This document shows positions 8,961 to 16,706 of a DNA stretch of 64,000 nt, piece by piece (position 1 is the first letter of the stretch; every line of letters starts with the position of its first letter). The DNA is from an uncultured Blautia sp. Its GTDB lineage: Bacteria > Bacillota > Clostridia > Lachnospirales > Lachnospiraceae. The stretch covers positions 1 to 64,000 of the forward strand of contig CAMBAL010000002.1 in assembly GCA_945864225.1 (NCBI GenBank), in the 5' to 3' direction. Below the pieces are notes generated by a model. It was not told where the DNA came from and made no database searches. It saw only the letters and a program-made list of their open reading frames with translations. The position numbers and the translations under genes are program-made.

Positions 8961-10394
8961 ATGAGTACAGACAGATATGTAAGTCCTTTATCAGAACGTT
9001 ATGCAAGCAAGGAAATGCAGTACATCTTTTCCCCGGATATGAAATTCCGTACCTGGAGGAAATTATGGATCGCCCTTGCAGAAACAGAGAAGGAGCTGGG
9101 ACTGAACATTACCCAGGAGCAGATCGATGAACTGAAAGCACACGCAGACGATATCAACTACGACGTGGCGAAAGAACGTGAGCGCCAGGTACGTCACGAT
9201 GTTATGTCCCATGTGTACGCATACGGCGTACAGTGCCCGAAGGCTAAGGGAATCATCCATCTGGGAGCAACCTCCTGCTATGTAGGAGACAACACCGATA
9301 TTATCGTTATGACAGAAGCGCTGAAGCTGGTTCGCAAGAAACTGGTAAACGTCATCGCAGAACTGTCTAAATTCGCAGATAAATATAAAGCACAGCCGAC
9401 ACTGGCATTCACCCATTTCCAGCCGGCACAGCCGACAACCGTAGGCAAGCGCGCCACACTGTGGACACAGGAATTCCTTCTGGATCTGGAAGACCTGGAG
9501 TACGTACTTGGCACCATGAAGCTTCTCGGCTCCAAGGGAACCACAGGAACCCAGGCAAGCTTCCTGGAGCTCTTTGACGGAGATCAGGAGACCATCGACA
9601 AGATCGATCCGATGATCGCAGAGAAGATGGGATTTAAAGAATGCTATCCGGTATCCGGACAGACCTATTCCCGCAAGGTGGACACCCGTGTCCTGAACGT
9701 ACTTGCAGGTATTGCGGCAAGTGCACACAAGATGTCCAATGACATCCGTCTCCTTCAGCATCTGAAGGAAGTGGAAGAGCCGTTTGAGAAATCCCAGATC
9801 GGTTCCTCCGCAATGGCATACAAGAGAAACCCGATGAGAAGTGAGCGTATTGCTTCCCTTTCCAGATACGTGATGGTCGATGCACTGAACCCGGCTATCA
9901 CATCCGCAACCCAGTGGTTTGAGAGAACCCTGGATGACTCTGCTAACAAGAGACTGAGCATTCCGGAAGGTTTCCTCGCGATCGACGGTATCCTGGATCT
10001 CTGCCTGAACGTGGTAGACGGTCTGGTCGTATACCCGAAAGTAATCGAGAAACGCCTGATGTCTGAGCTGCCGTTCATGGCTACCGAGAACATCATGATG
10101 GATGCGGTCAAAGCCGGCGGAGATCGTCAGGAACTGCATGAGCGCATCCGTGAACTTTCCATGGAGGCAGGCCGCAATGTGAAGGTAGAAGGCAAGGACA
10201 ACAACCTTCTGGAACTGATCGCTGCAGACCCTGCATTCAACCTGACTCTGGAAGAACTCCAGAAGACCATGGATCCGACCAGATACGTAGGACGCGCCAC
10301 GGAACAGACAGAAGCATTCCTTGCTAAAGTGGTGAATCCTGTTCTGGAAGCCCGCAAAGACATGCTGGGCGTAAAGGCAGAAATCAACGTGTAA
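8961..10394 (+). CDS. purB: Adenylosuccinate lyase
   Basis: A 477-residue fumarase/aspartase-superfamily lyase. It cleaves SAICAR to AICAR and adenylosuccinate to AMP, releasing fumarate in both cases. The family signature loop is visible as GSSAMAYKRNP (around residue 280), and HLGATSCYVGDN and TFSHFQPAQPTT-like segments (here THFQPAQPTTVGKR) are the other two conserved regions. An in-frame GTG at 8955 is too close to the AGGAG at 8949-8953; ATG 8961, seven bases downstream of it, is preferred. purA follows 80 bases later, so the two steps of AMP formation from IMP are encoded together. Confidence 0.96.
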   Translation: MSTDRYVSPLSERYASKEMQYIFSPDMKFRTWRKLWIALAETEKELGLNITQEQIDELKAHADDINYDVAKERERQVRHDVMSHVYAYGVQCPKAKGIIHLGATSCYVGDNTDIIVMTEALKLVRKKLVNVIAELSKFADKYKAQPTLAFTHFQPAQPTTVGKRATLWTQEFLLDLEDLEYVLGTMKLLGSKGTTGTQASFLELFDGDQETIDKIDPMIAEKMGFKECYPVSGQTYSRKVDTRVLNVLAGIAASAHKMSNDIRLLQHLKEVEEPFEKSQIGSSAMAYKRNPMRSERIASLSRYVMVDALNPAITSATQWFERTLDDSANKRLSIPEGFLAIDGILDLCLNVVDGLVVYPKVIEKRLMSELPFMATENIMMDAVKAGGDRQELHERIRELSMEAGRNVKVEGKDNNLLELIAADPAFNLTLEELQKTMDPTRYVGRATEQTEAFLAKVVNPVLEARKDMLGVKAEINV

Positions 10395-10474
10395 GAGTCC
10401 GCGTGCAGAATCAATCAGAAATCTATGCACAGATAGTTAAGTAGTAATCAACACGCAAGGAGGAATATTGTGTT

Positions 10475-11755
10475 ATGATCACAGCAGTAGTGGGAGCGAA
10501 CTGGGGAGACGAGGGAAAAGGGAAGATTACCGACATGCTCGCTCAGGAAGCAGATATTATCGTAAGATTTCAGGGAGGTGCCAATGCGGGCCACACCATC
10601 GTCAATGACTATGGTAAATTTGCCCTTCATACACTCCCGTCCGGTGTGTTCTATGATCACACCACAAGCATCATCGGCAACGGCGTGGCACTGAACATCC
10701 CTGTGTTTTTTAAAGAGTATAACGAAGTAGTCAGCAGAGGCGTACCGGCTCCGAAGATCATGATCTCCGACAGAGCACAGATGGTAATGCCGTATCACAT
10801 CCTGTTTGACCAGTATGAAGAAGAACGTCTGGGCGGCAAGTCCTTCGGCTCTACCAAATCCGGTATTGCCCCGTTCTATTCTGACAAATATGCCAAAATC
10901 GGTTTCCAGGTAAGTGAACTCTTTGATGAGGAAGCACTCCATGAGAAACTGGTTCGTGTATGTGAGACCAAGAATGTTCTTCTGGAGCATCTGTATCACA
11001 AACCGCTTCTGGATCCGGATGAATTGATGAAAGAACTGATGGAATACAAGAAGATGGTAGAACCGTATGTAGGAGATGTATCTCTCTATCTCTGGAACGC
11101 ACTGAAAGAAGGCAAACAGATCCTTCTTGAGGGACAGCTTGGCTCCCTGAAGGATCCTGATCACGGAATTTATCCGATGGTTACTTCTTCTTCCACCCTG
11201 GCCGCTTACGGTGCCATCGGTGCAGGCGTACCTCCCTACGAGATTAAGAAAATCGTTACTGTATGCAAGGCATACTCCAGTGCAGTAGGCGCAGGTGCTT
11301 TTGTTTCCGAAATCTTCGGTGAAGAAGCGGACGAGCTCCGCAGAAGAGGAGGAGACGGCGGAGAATACGGCGCAACCACAGGACGTCCGAGACGTATGGG
11401 ATGGTTTGACTGTGTCGCTTCCAAATACGGCTGCCGTATGCAGGGAACCACAGATGTAGCTTTCACCGTACTGGATGTACTGGGATATCTGGATGAGATT
11501 CCGGTATGTACCGGATATGAGATCGACGGCAAAGTCACCACAGACTTCCCGACCACCGGCCTTCTGGAAAAAGCCAAACCGGTTCTGGAAGTACTTCCGG
11601 GATGGAAGAGCGATATCCGCGGAATCAGGAATTATGAAGACCTTCCGGAAAACTGCCGCAAATACATTGAGTTCGTAGAAGAGAAGATCGGCTTCCCGAT
11701 CACCATGATCTCCAACGGCCCGGGAAGAAACGATATTATCTACAGAAATAAATAA
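10475..11755 (+). CDS. purA: Adenylosuccinate synthetase
   Basis: A 426-residue GTP-dependent enzyme that joins IMP and aspartate to adenylosuccinate, the substrate of the purB product upstream. The N-terminal phosphate-binding signature VGANWGDEGKGK and the IMP-loop sequence GGANAGHTIV are both present, including the catalytic aspartate and histidine. EGQLGSLKDPDHGIYP-type and TGRPRRMGWFD segments are the other family landmarks. Length is normal (about 430). AAGGAGG lies at 10457-10463. A terminator follows at 11844. In the IMP site the family has a few variants and nothing here looks truncated. Confidence 0.97.
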   Translation: MITAVVGANWGDEGKGKITDMLAQEADIIVRFQGGANAGHTIVNDYGKFALHTLPSGVFYDHTTSIIGNGVALNIPVFFKEYNEVVSRGVPAPKIMISDRAQMVMPYHILFDQYEEERLGGKSFGSTKSGIAPFYSDKYAKIGFQVSELFDEEALHEKLVRVCETKNVLLEHLYHKPLLDPDELMKELMEYKKMVEPYVGDVSLYLWNALKEGKQILLEGQLGSLKDPDHGIYPMVTSSSTLAAYGAIGAGVPPYEIKKIVTVCKAYSSAVGAGAFVSEIFGEEADELRRRGGDGGEYGATTGRPRRMGWFDCVASKYGCRMQGTTDVAFTVLDVLGYLDEIPVCTGYEIDGKVTTDFPTTGLLEKAKPVLEVLPGWKSDIRGIRNYEDLPENCRKYIEFVEEKIGFPITMISNGPGRNDIIYRNK

Positions 11756-11843
11756 TTGGCTGGTGTATGGCACTGGGGCATTGCAGAAACGTACATGTGC
11801 CATAAAAAATGTTCTTCAGGAAAAAATCAGACAGAAAAGGTGT

Positions 11844-11874
11844 ACACGCCGGGGAATTCCTCCGGCGTGTTTTG
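11844..11874 (+). terminator. Terminator downstream of purA
   Basis: ACACGCCGG (11844-11852) pairs with CCGGCGTGT (11862-11870) around a short loop, followed by TTTT. Confidence 0.8.
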
Positions 11875-11972
11875 CGGCAGCAACAAATCTCAGTGAAAAA
11901 TGAGGAAATGCTCTGTGATGGAAACAAAAAGCAGTTTCCTGAAGAAAACAGAAAATATGAAGAGAGGATATT

Positions 11973-12821
11973 ATGAAAAACTGGAAACGAATAGCCGCTC
12001 TTGCAGCGGTAGTACTGTTACTGATTATATTCTGCCTCCCCATGGTCTTCGCTTTCGGCACGGATGGAGGCTCGCAGTCCGCGTTTCGCGCTTCCCTTGC
12101 GGCAGCCATCATGGTGCCGGTTATGGCATACATCTTCCTGCTGGGATACAAGTTCTTTGGCAAGAAGAAACCGGAATCAGAAAAAACAGGAGATTCCAGA
12201 GGAGGGAAAGAGCGGATGATCGAAAATATCATTTTTGATGTAGGAAAAGTTCTGGTGGAATTCGACTGGCAGGGTTACCTGAGAAGCTACGGTTTCCCCG
12301 AAGCGAAATACGAAAAGATTGCAGATGCCGTTTTCCGCAGCAAAGTCTGGGACGAACGGGACAGGGGACTGTATGATGAAGAGGAATATCTCCGTCAGTT
12401 CATTGCCCAGGCACCGGAATATGCAGACGATATCCGTGAGGTCATGCGCAGGAGTCCGGAAACCATACGCCATTACGACTATGCGGAGACCTGGGTAAAA
12501 TACCTGAAAAGCCAGGGATATCACCTGTATATCCTGTCCAATTACAGCCGGTATATGCTGGATCACACAATGAAAACAGAAATGCCGTTCCTGAAATACA
12601 TGGACGGAGCCGTTTTCTCCTGTGAAGTGAATGAAATGAAGCCGGAACCTGCCATCTACCGCAAACTTCTGAAAACCTATGGCCTGGATCCGGAGAAATC
12701 CGTCTTTCTGGATGACCGGCCGGAGAACTGTAAGGGAGCAGAGGCAGTGGGAATCCACGCCATCCAGTTCCGGAATTTTAAGCAGGCAGCGAAAGAACTG
12801 GAAAAATTACAGGTTGTATAG
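11973..12821 (+). CDS. HAD-family phosphatase with N-terminal two-helix membrane domain
   Basis: A 282-residue frame. Residues 1-70 contain two hydrophobic segments (IAALAAVVLLLIIFCLPMVFAF and ASLAAAIMVPVMAYIFLLGY). Residues ~82-282 are a complete HAD-IA phosphatase of the YihX type: motif I IIFDVGKVLVEFDW, motif II ILSNYSR, motif III lysine in EMKPEPAIY and motif IV VFLDDRPENCKGAEAVG. An internal in-frame ATG at 12216 begins exactly where free-standing YihX-like enzymes begin, and GGAGGG lies nine bases before it. The gene may therefore give both a membrane-anchored and a soluble form, or be two products fused in frame. Substrate unknown; YihX acts on sugar phosphates. Confidence 0.8.
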   Translation: MKNWKRIAALAAVVLLLIIFCLPMVFAFGTDGGSQSAFRASLAAAIMVPVMAYIFLLGYKFFGKKKPESEKTGDSRGGKERMIENIIFDVGKVLVEFDWQGYLRSYGFPEAKYEKIADAVFRSKVWDERDRGLYDEEEYLRQFIAQAPEYADDIREVMRRSPETIRHYDYAETWVKYLKSQGYHLYILSNYSRYMLDHTMKTEMPFLKYMDGAVFSCEVNEMKPEPAIYRKLLKTYGLDPEKSVFLDDRPENCKGAEAVGIHAIQFRNFKQAAKELEKLQVV

Positions 12822-13228
12822 CGATAGTCAGGCCCCCGGTTATTCTCATCTCAGTAAAAGTTGTGGATGGATTGGATCAGGCAATTTGTGCAGACACCAT
12901 AAACGTTAATTCAGGATTTGTTACCCAATATAGTATGTTGCAGAAAGGCTAAGACCGATGTAAAATAAAAGTAACTGGTGTGAAATGATATTTATTGGAA
13001 ATAAAAAATAGAACAATTTGCGATGTACTGGTTTCCATGAGTGTATTTCGTGGCAGACATCAGTTGCTTTTTACGAAAACTTTACCAATATTTTTACAAA
13101 ATCTTTACATTCTTCTTTACCGGATTTTTGAGTTTATGGATTATATTCAAAAAGTAGTAAACGATATTCCAGACAAGTTCTGGCTGATAAAAAATGCTCA
13201 ATAGGGTAAGAAAGGAGAACATAAGAGA
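12822..13228 (+). other. Intergenic stretch, no gene supported
   Basis: About 400 bases, AT-rich in the second half. A 69-codon frame from a TTG at 12995 lacks a ribosome-binding site and resembles no family. Nothing else is recognised apart from the ribosome-binding site AAAGGAG (13211-13217) of the following gene. Confidence 0.5.
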
Positions 13229-13558
13229 ATGAAAAAAATATATGGAATCATCAGAAAACTTGGAGTTACTTCCCATTACAAGGGTTACTTTTTTGTTGCA
13301 GATGCGATTCGGCTGGCAATGGATTCTCAGGATAAGCCCCTGAGGATTACCAAGGATATCTATCCATATCTTGCAAGAAAATATAAAACTACAACCCTGA
13401 GTATTGAACATGATATACGTACTGTGATTAACGTATGCTGGTAAATGAACAGGAAAGGAATGGCTGATATTGCCGGCTATCCTCTGGTTTACAAGCCGAC
13501 AAACAGTGAATTTATAGATATGGTTGCCTATTATCTCTTATCTGCACAGGAAAGATAA
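13229..13558 (+). pseudogene. Stand-alone Spo0A C-terminal-domain protein interrupted by an in-frame TAA
   Basis: The first 71 codons encode a typical Spo0A effector domain: LGVTSHYKGYFFVADAIRLA, then ITKDIYPYLARKYKTT, then SIEHDIRTVINVCW, covering the recognition-helix region. A TAA at 13442-13444 stops translation. The same frame then stays open for 37 more codons, reading MNRKGMADIAGYPLVYKPTN then SEFIDMVAYYLLS, which is the expected end of this domain, and closes at 13556-13558. There is no receiver domain, so this is an orphan DNA-binding domain, not Spo0A itself. A single C-to-T change (CAA to TAA) would explain the stop. The truncated 71-residue product may still exist but lacks the final helices. 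AAAGGAG lies 11 bases before the start. Confidence 0.82.
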
Positions 13559-13627
13559 GTCCCTGTAAATGTCGAAGGAAAGTTCAGTATTCACATTGAG
13601 ATAAATACTTTATTTTTGAGGTGAGTT

Positions 13628-14308
13628 ATGGCAACAATAGCTGTAATTGAAGATAATGTACTAACTGGAGACATGGTAGAAGAGATTTTAGTGGAGGAGG
13701 GTTTCCGTGTGATCCGGGCATATTCCGGAACGGAAGCGTTGTATCTGCTGAAACATGAGAAACCTGATTTGATACTTCTGGATTTGATACTTCCGGGTCT
13801 TGGAGGTGAAGGAGTATTGGAACATATTAAGGATATTCCTGTTATTATACTGAGTTCAAAAACGGATGTAGAGGATAAGATAAATCTCCTGAACGAGGGT
13901 GCCTGCGACTATATAACCAAACCATTTCATAAAAAAGAATTGATCGCCCGTATTCTGGTGCAGCTGCGCAAAGGGCAAATTCCTCGTAATTATGCAGAGG
14001 AATCTATCGTATCATTTGGTGATTTAACATTGGATCCCCTGTTGTTGGATGTGACTGTTCAGTCACGGACCGTTAAGCTGACAAAAACGGAATGTGTGAT
14101 CCTCAAACTGTTGATGAATCATTCCAGGTATATCATTTCCAGAGATTTACTCCTGGATAGTATCAGCTATGAAACACCGGATTGTACGGAGAAGTCTTTG
14201 AAACAGCATATTTACAATTTACGGAAGAAGCTGAATAGTATTGACAGTAGTATTCAGATTGAGACTGTGCGGGGCGTTGGATTTAAATTATCCAAGAACA
14301 GGGAGTAG
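13628..14308 (+). CDS. OmpR/PhoB-family response regulator (orphan)
   Basis: A 226-residue two-domain regulator. The receiver (residues 1-115) has acidic pair E8/D9, phospho-acceptor D52 (LLDLILPG), switch serines S76/S77 and K98 (YITKPF). The C-terminal winged helix (about 130-222) contains KLTKTECVILKLLMNH and the recognition part KSLKQHIYNLRKKL, ending with ETVRGVGFKL. No histidine kinase is adjacent, so its partner is unknown. It follows the broken Spo0A_C gene by 70 bases and has its own ribosome-binding site (TTGAGGTG). A terminator follows about 100 bases after the stop. Confidence 0.92.
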   Translation: MATIAVIEDNVLTGDMVEEILVEEGFRVIRAYSGTEALYLLKHEKPDLILLDLILPGLGGEGVLEHIKDIPVIILSSKTDVEDKINLLNEGACDYITKPFHKKELIARILVQLRKGQIPRNYAEESIVSFGDLTLDPLLLDVTVQSRTVKLTKTECVILKLLMNHSRYIISRDLLLDSISYETPDCTEKSLKQHIYNLRKKLNSIDSSIQIETVRGVGFKLSKNRE

Positions 14309-14404
14309 TCTTGGAAACAGTCCTGTTCCACCTTATTTGAGGGAGCCACCGGAGAGGAACATTGAGTTCAGGGACAATAAAAGAAAAAACAGTTTATGGG
14401 AAAA

Positions 14405-14432
14405 CATCTCGGAAAATCCGGGGTGCTTTTTT
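14405..14432 (+). terminator. Terminator after the response regulator gene
   Basis: CATCTCGG (14405-14412) pairs with CCGGGGTG (14418-14425) including two G-T pairs, then C and six T residues. The remainder of the 300-base gap to the next gene shows no coding potential that I can support. Confidence 0.7.
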
Positions 14433-14607
14433 CATGACTATTTTAGATTTTTCTCGCTTCTTTCGGAGAAGAGATTTGATTCTCAAATGCTTGTCTGGCG
14501 GTAAATAATATGATAAGATAAAAACGCTTCAAAAGTGGAAACCCGGAATTGATGAATCTGACGTTTCAATGCTTAGAAGAAATTCAGAAAAATCGATATG
14601 AAAATAC

Positions 14608-16584
14608 ATGAATGACAAGGAAATGGAAATTATGGAAATTTTTGAAAAACGTTTACAGAAGCTGGAAAAAGAACTGCGTAGTCTATACTTTTCTCTCTAT
14701 GATTCGGAAGAATCCTACAATGAACTGATTAACTCCATGAGAGAAGCCTATCGCGTGAGAAAACCGGAATTGAAAGAACAGGATCTTGTCCGTGAACAGA
14801 ATCCGAAATGGTTTTTGGATGAGTGTATGTTCGGTATGACCATGTACCCGACCCATTTTGCAGATGGAATCAATGGAATACGCGAACATCTGGATTATCT
14901 TTCGGATCTGGGAATTACCTATCTCCATCTGATGCCGCTGCTGAAAATGCCTTATCCTGATAATGACGGCGGATATGCCATCGAAGATTTTCGTCAGGTA
15001 GACCCGAAAATCGGAACTAATGAAGAGCTGGAAGCACTGGCAGATGAGCTTCGCGCCCGCGGCATCAGTCTCTGTCTTGATTTTGTCATGAATCATACCG
15101 CTGATACTCATGAATGGGCGATGCGGGCAAAAGCCGGAGAAAAGGAATATCAGGATTATTATTATTGCTACGATACCAGAGAAATTCCGGATAAATTTGA
15201 ACAGAATCTTCATGAGATTCTGCCTGCAGATGCCCCCGGCAACTTTGTTTATTCCGAAGAAATGGGTAAGTGGGTGATGTCCCGTTTTTATCCATTTCAG
15301 TGGGATCTTAACTACCACAACCCAAAAGTTATGCAGGAGAGAATTGAAACAGCTCTTTTCCTGGCTAACCTGGGTGCTGATGCTATCCGTCTGGATGCTG
15401 CAACCGGTATCTGGAAAGACACGGAAAATTACACAAGCACTCTGGAACCGGCTTACACGATTATTCGAATTATGCACATTGCTGCGGAGCTTGTATGTCC
15501 GTCTCTGATTTTTAAAGGCGAAGTTCTGGTGGTACCATGGCAGGTTCCTAATTTCTTCGGCACTCCGGATCATCAGCGCTGTCAGCTGCTTTATGGCGCC
15601 AATGGAATGGCTAATTTGTGGAATGCACTGGCAACGCAGGACACCCGTATGATGAAAATTTTGATGGATCAGTTCCATAGCCTGCCGGATAACTGCAATT
15701 TTGTTAATTATATTCGCTGCCACGATGATCTGGGCTGGGCGCTGGATCCGGAAGTCGAGCGTTCTCTGCTGATGGATCCTCAGCTTCACAAAGAATTCCT
15801 TTATCACTTCTATGAAGGAAGCATTCCGGGAAGCTGGTCCAGAGGATCCCTGTTCAATTATGATCCGGTGACCAGAGATGCCCGCAGCAATGGCCGTGCT
15901 GCAAGTCTCTGCGGAATTGAAACCGCTCTGGAAGCACATGACGAACAGAAAATCCAGGCTGGTATTTCACGACTCCTGCTGCTTAATGCTGCCGGTATGA
16001 GTTTTCGCGGCTTTTTGATGATTTATTCCGGTGACGAAGTCGCTCAGCTTAACGATTATACGTTTGAAAAAGATCCGCAGCTGGCAAAGGAAAACCGGAA
16101 CATTCACCGCAATCCTTTTGACTGGGATTGGGCAGCAAAACGAACCGAACCGGGTACCATTCAGCAAAAGGTTTATAATGGAATGCGCCGGATGGCTGCG
16201 ATTCGCAAACAGCATCCCTGCTTTGGTGCCGATGCTTATGTTTCCACCTGGGATGCCCGCATTCTGCCGGGAAGAAAGGGATATGATCCGGAAACTCCGT
16301 GGATTCAGCCGGTATTTGCCATTTACAGGGAATATAATGGGGAAACCGATAGTGAAAATAGCAGAGAAAACAATGTAGACTGCAGCAGCGTAAACGGCAG
16401 AGATAATCACGCAGGTAATATTAGAGAAAAAATGTACTGCCTGTCCAATTTTGCGGACAGAGAAGTGGAAGTTCAGTTGCCGACGGTAACCGGCGTATGG
16501 CAGGATCTTTTTACAGGTGAAACCATTGATCCGGACAGGATTTACATGGCACCGTGGCAGTATCGCTGGATTATTTTGCGATGA
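14608..16584 (+). CDS. GH13 amylosucrase-like alpha-glucan enzyme (subfamily 4 type)
   Basis: A 658-residue cytosolic protein colinear with amylosucrase: a helical N-terminal domain (1-90), a (beta/alpha)8 barrel with YLHLMPLLKMPYPDNDGGYA and FVMNHTADTHEWA, and a C-terminal beta domain. Catalytic residues are D263 (nucleophile, in DAIRLDAATGIWK), E305 (acid/base, in FKGEVLV) and D373 (RCHDDLGW). PGSWSRGSLFNYDP matches the amylosucrase insertion. Such enzymes make glucan from sucrose or hydrolyse/transglycosylate it; which applies is not settled by sequence. An insertion rich in Asn/Ser (about residues 578-607, DSENSRENNVDCSSVNGRDN) is unusual and sits in the C-terminal domain. The start is uncertain: ATG 14632 has a better-spaced AAGGA than ATG 14608. 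Confidence 0.87.
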   Translation: MNDKEMEIMEIFEKRLQKLEKELRSLYFSLYDSEESYNELINSMREAYRVRKPELKEQDLVREQNPKWFLDECMFGMTMYPTHFADGINGIREHLDYLSDLGITYLHLMPLLKMPYPDNDGGYAIEDFRQVDPKIGTNEELEALADELRARGISLCLDFVMNHTADTHEWAMRAKAGEKEYQDYYYCYDTREIPDKFEQNLHEILPADAPGNFVYSEEMGKWVMSRFYPFQWDLNYHNPKVMQERIETALFLANLGADAIRLDAATGIWKDTENYTSTLEPAYTIIRIMHIAAELVCPSLIFKGEVLVVPWQVPNFFGTPDHQRCQLLYGANGMANLWNALATQDTRMMKILMDQFHSLPDNCNFVNYIRCHDDLGWALDPEVERSLLMDPQLHKEFLYHFYEGSIPGSWSRGSLFNYDPVTRDARSNGRAASLCGIETALEAHDEQKIQAGISRLLLLNAAGMSFRGFLMIYSGDEVAQLNDYTFEKDPQLAKENRNIHRNPFDWDWAAKRTEPGTIQQKVYNGMRRMAAIRKQHPCFGADAYVSTWDARILPGRKGYDPETPWIQPVFAIYREYNGETDSENSRENNVDCSSVNGRDNHAGNIREKMYCLSNFADREVEVQLPTVTGVWQDLFTGETIDPDRIYMAPWQYRWIILR

Positions 16585-16706
16585 TAAACGAAACGGAAAT
16601 GTAGGCTTACGCAGACATCACCAATAATAAAAGTATAAATCAGTGAAAAAGTAAGAAACGAAGAGGCAAAGTGGTCGCAGAAGATTCGGAGGAAGGTGAA
16701 TCATTT

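Noticed and set aside
12995..13204. 69-codon frame between the HAD and Spo0A_C genes
   Set aside because: TTG start without ribosome-binding site and no resemblance to a family.
14241..14504. 87-codon frame overlapping the end of the response regulator
   Set aside because: Starts inside the regulator gene, runs through its terminator hairpin and has no independent initiation signal.
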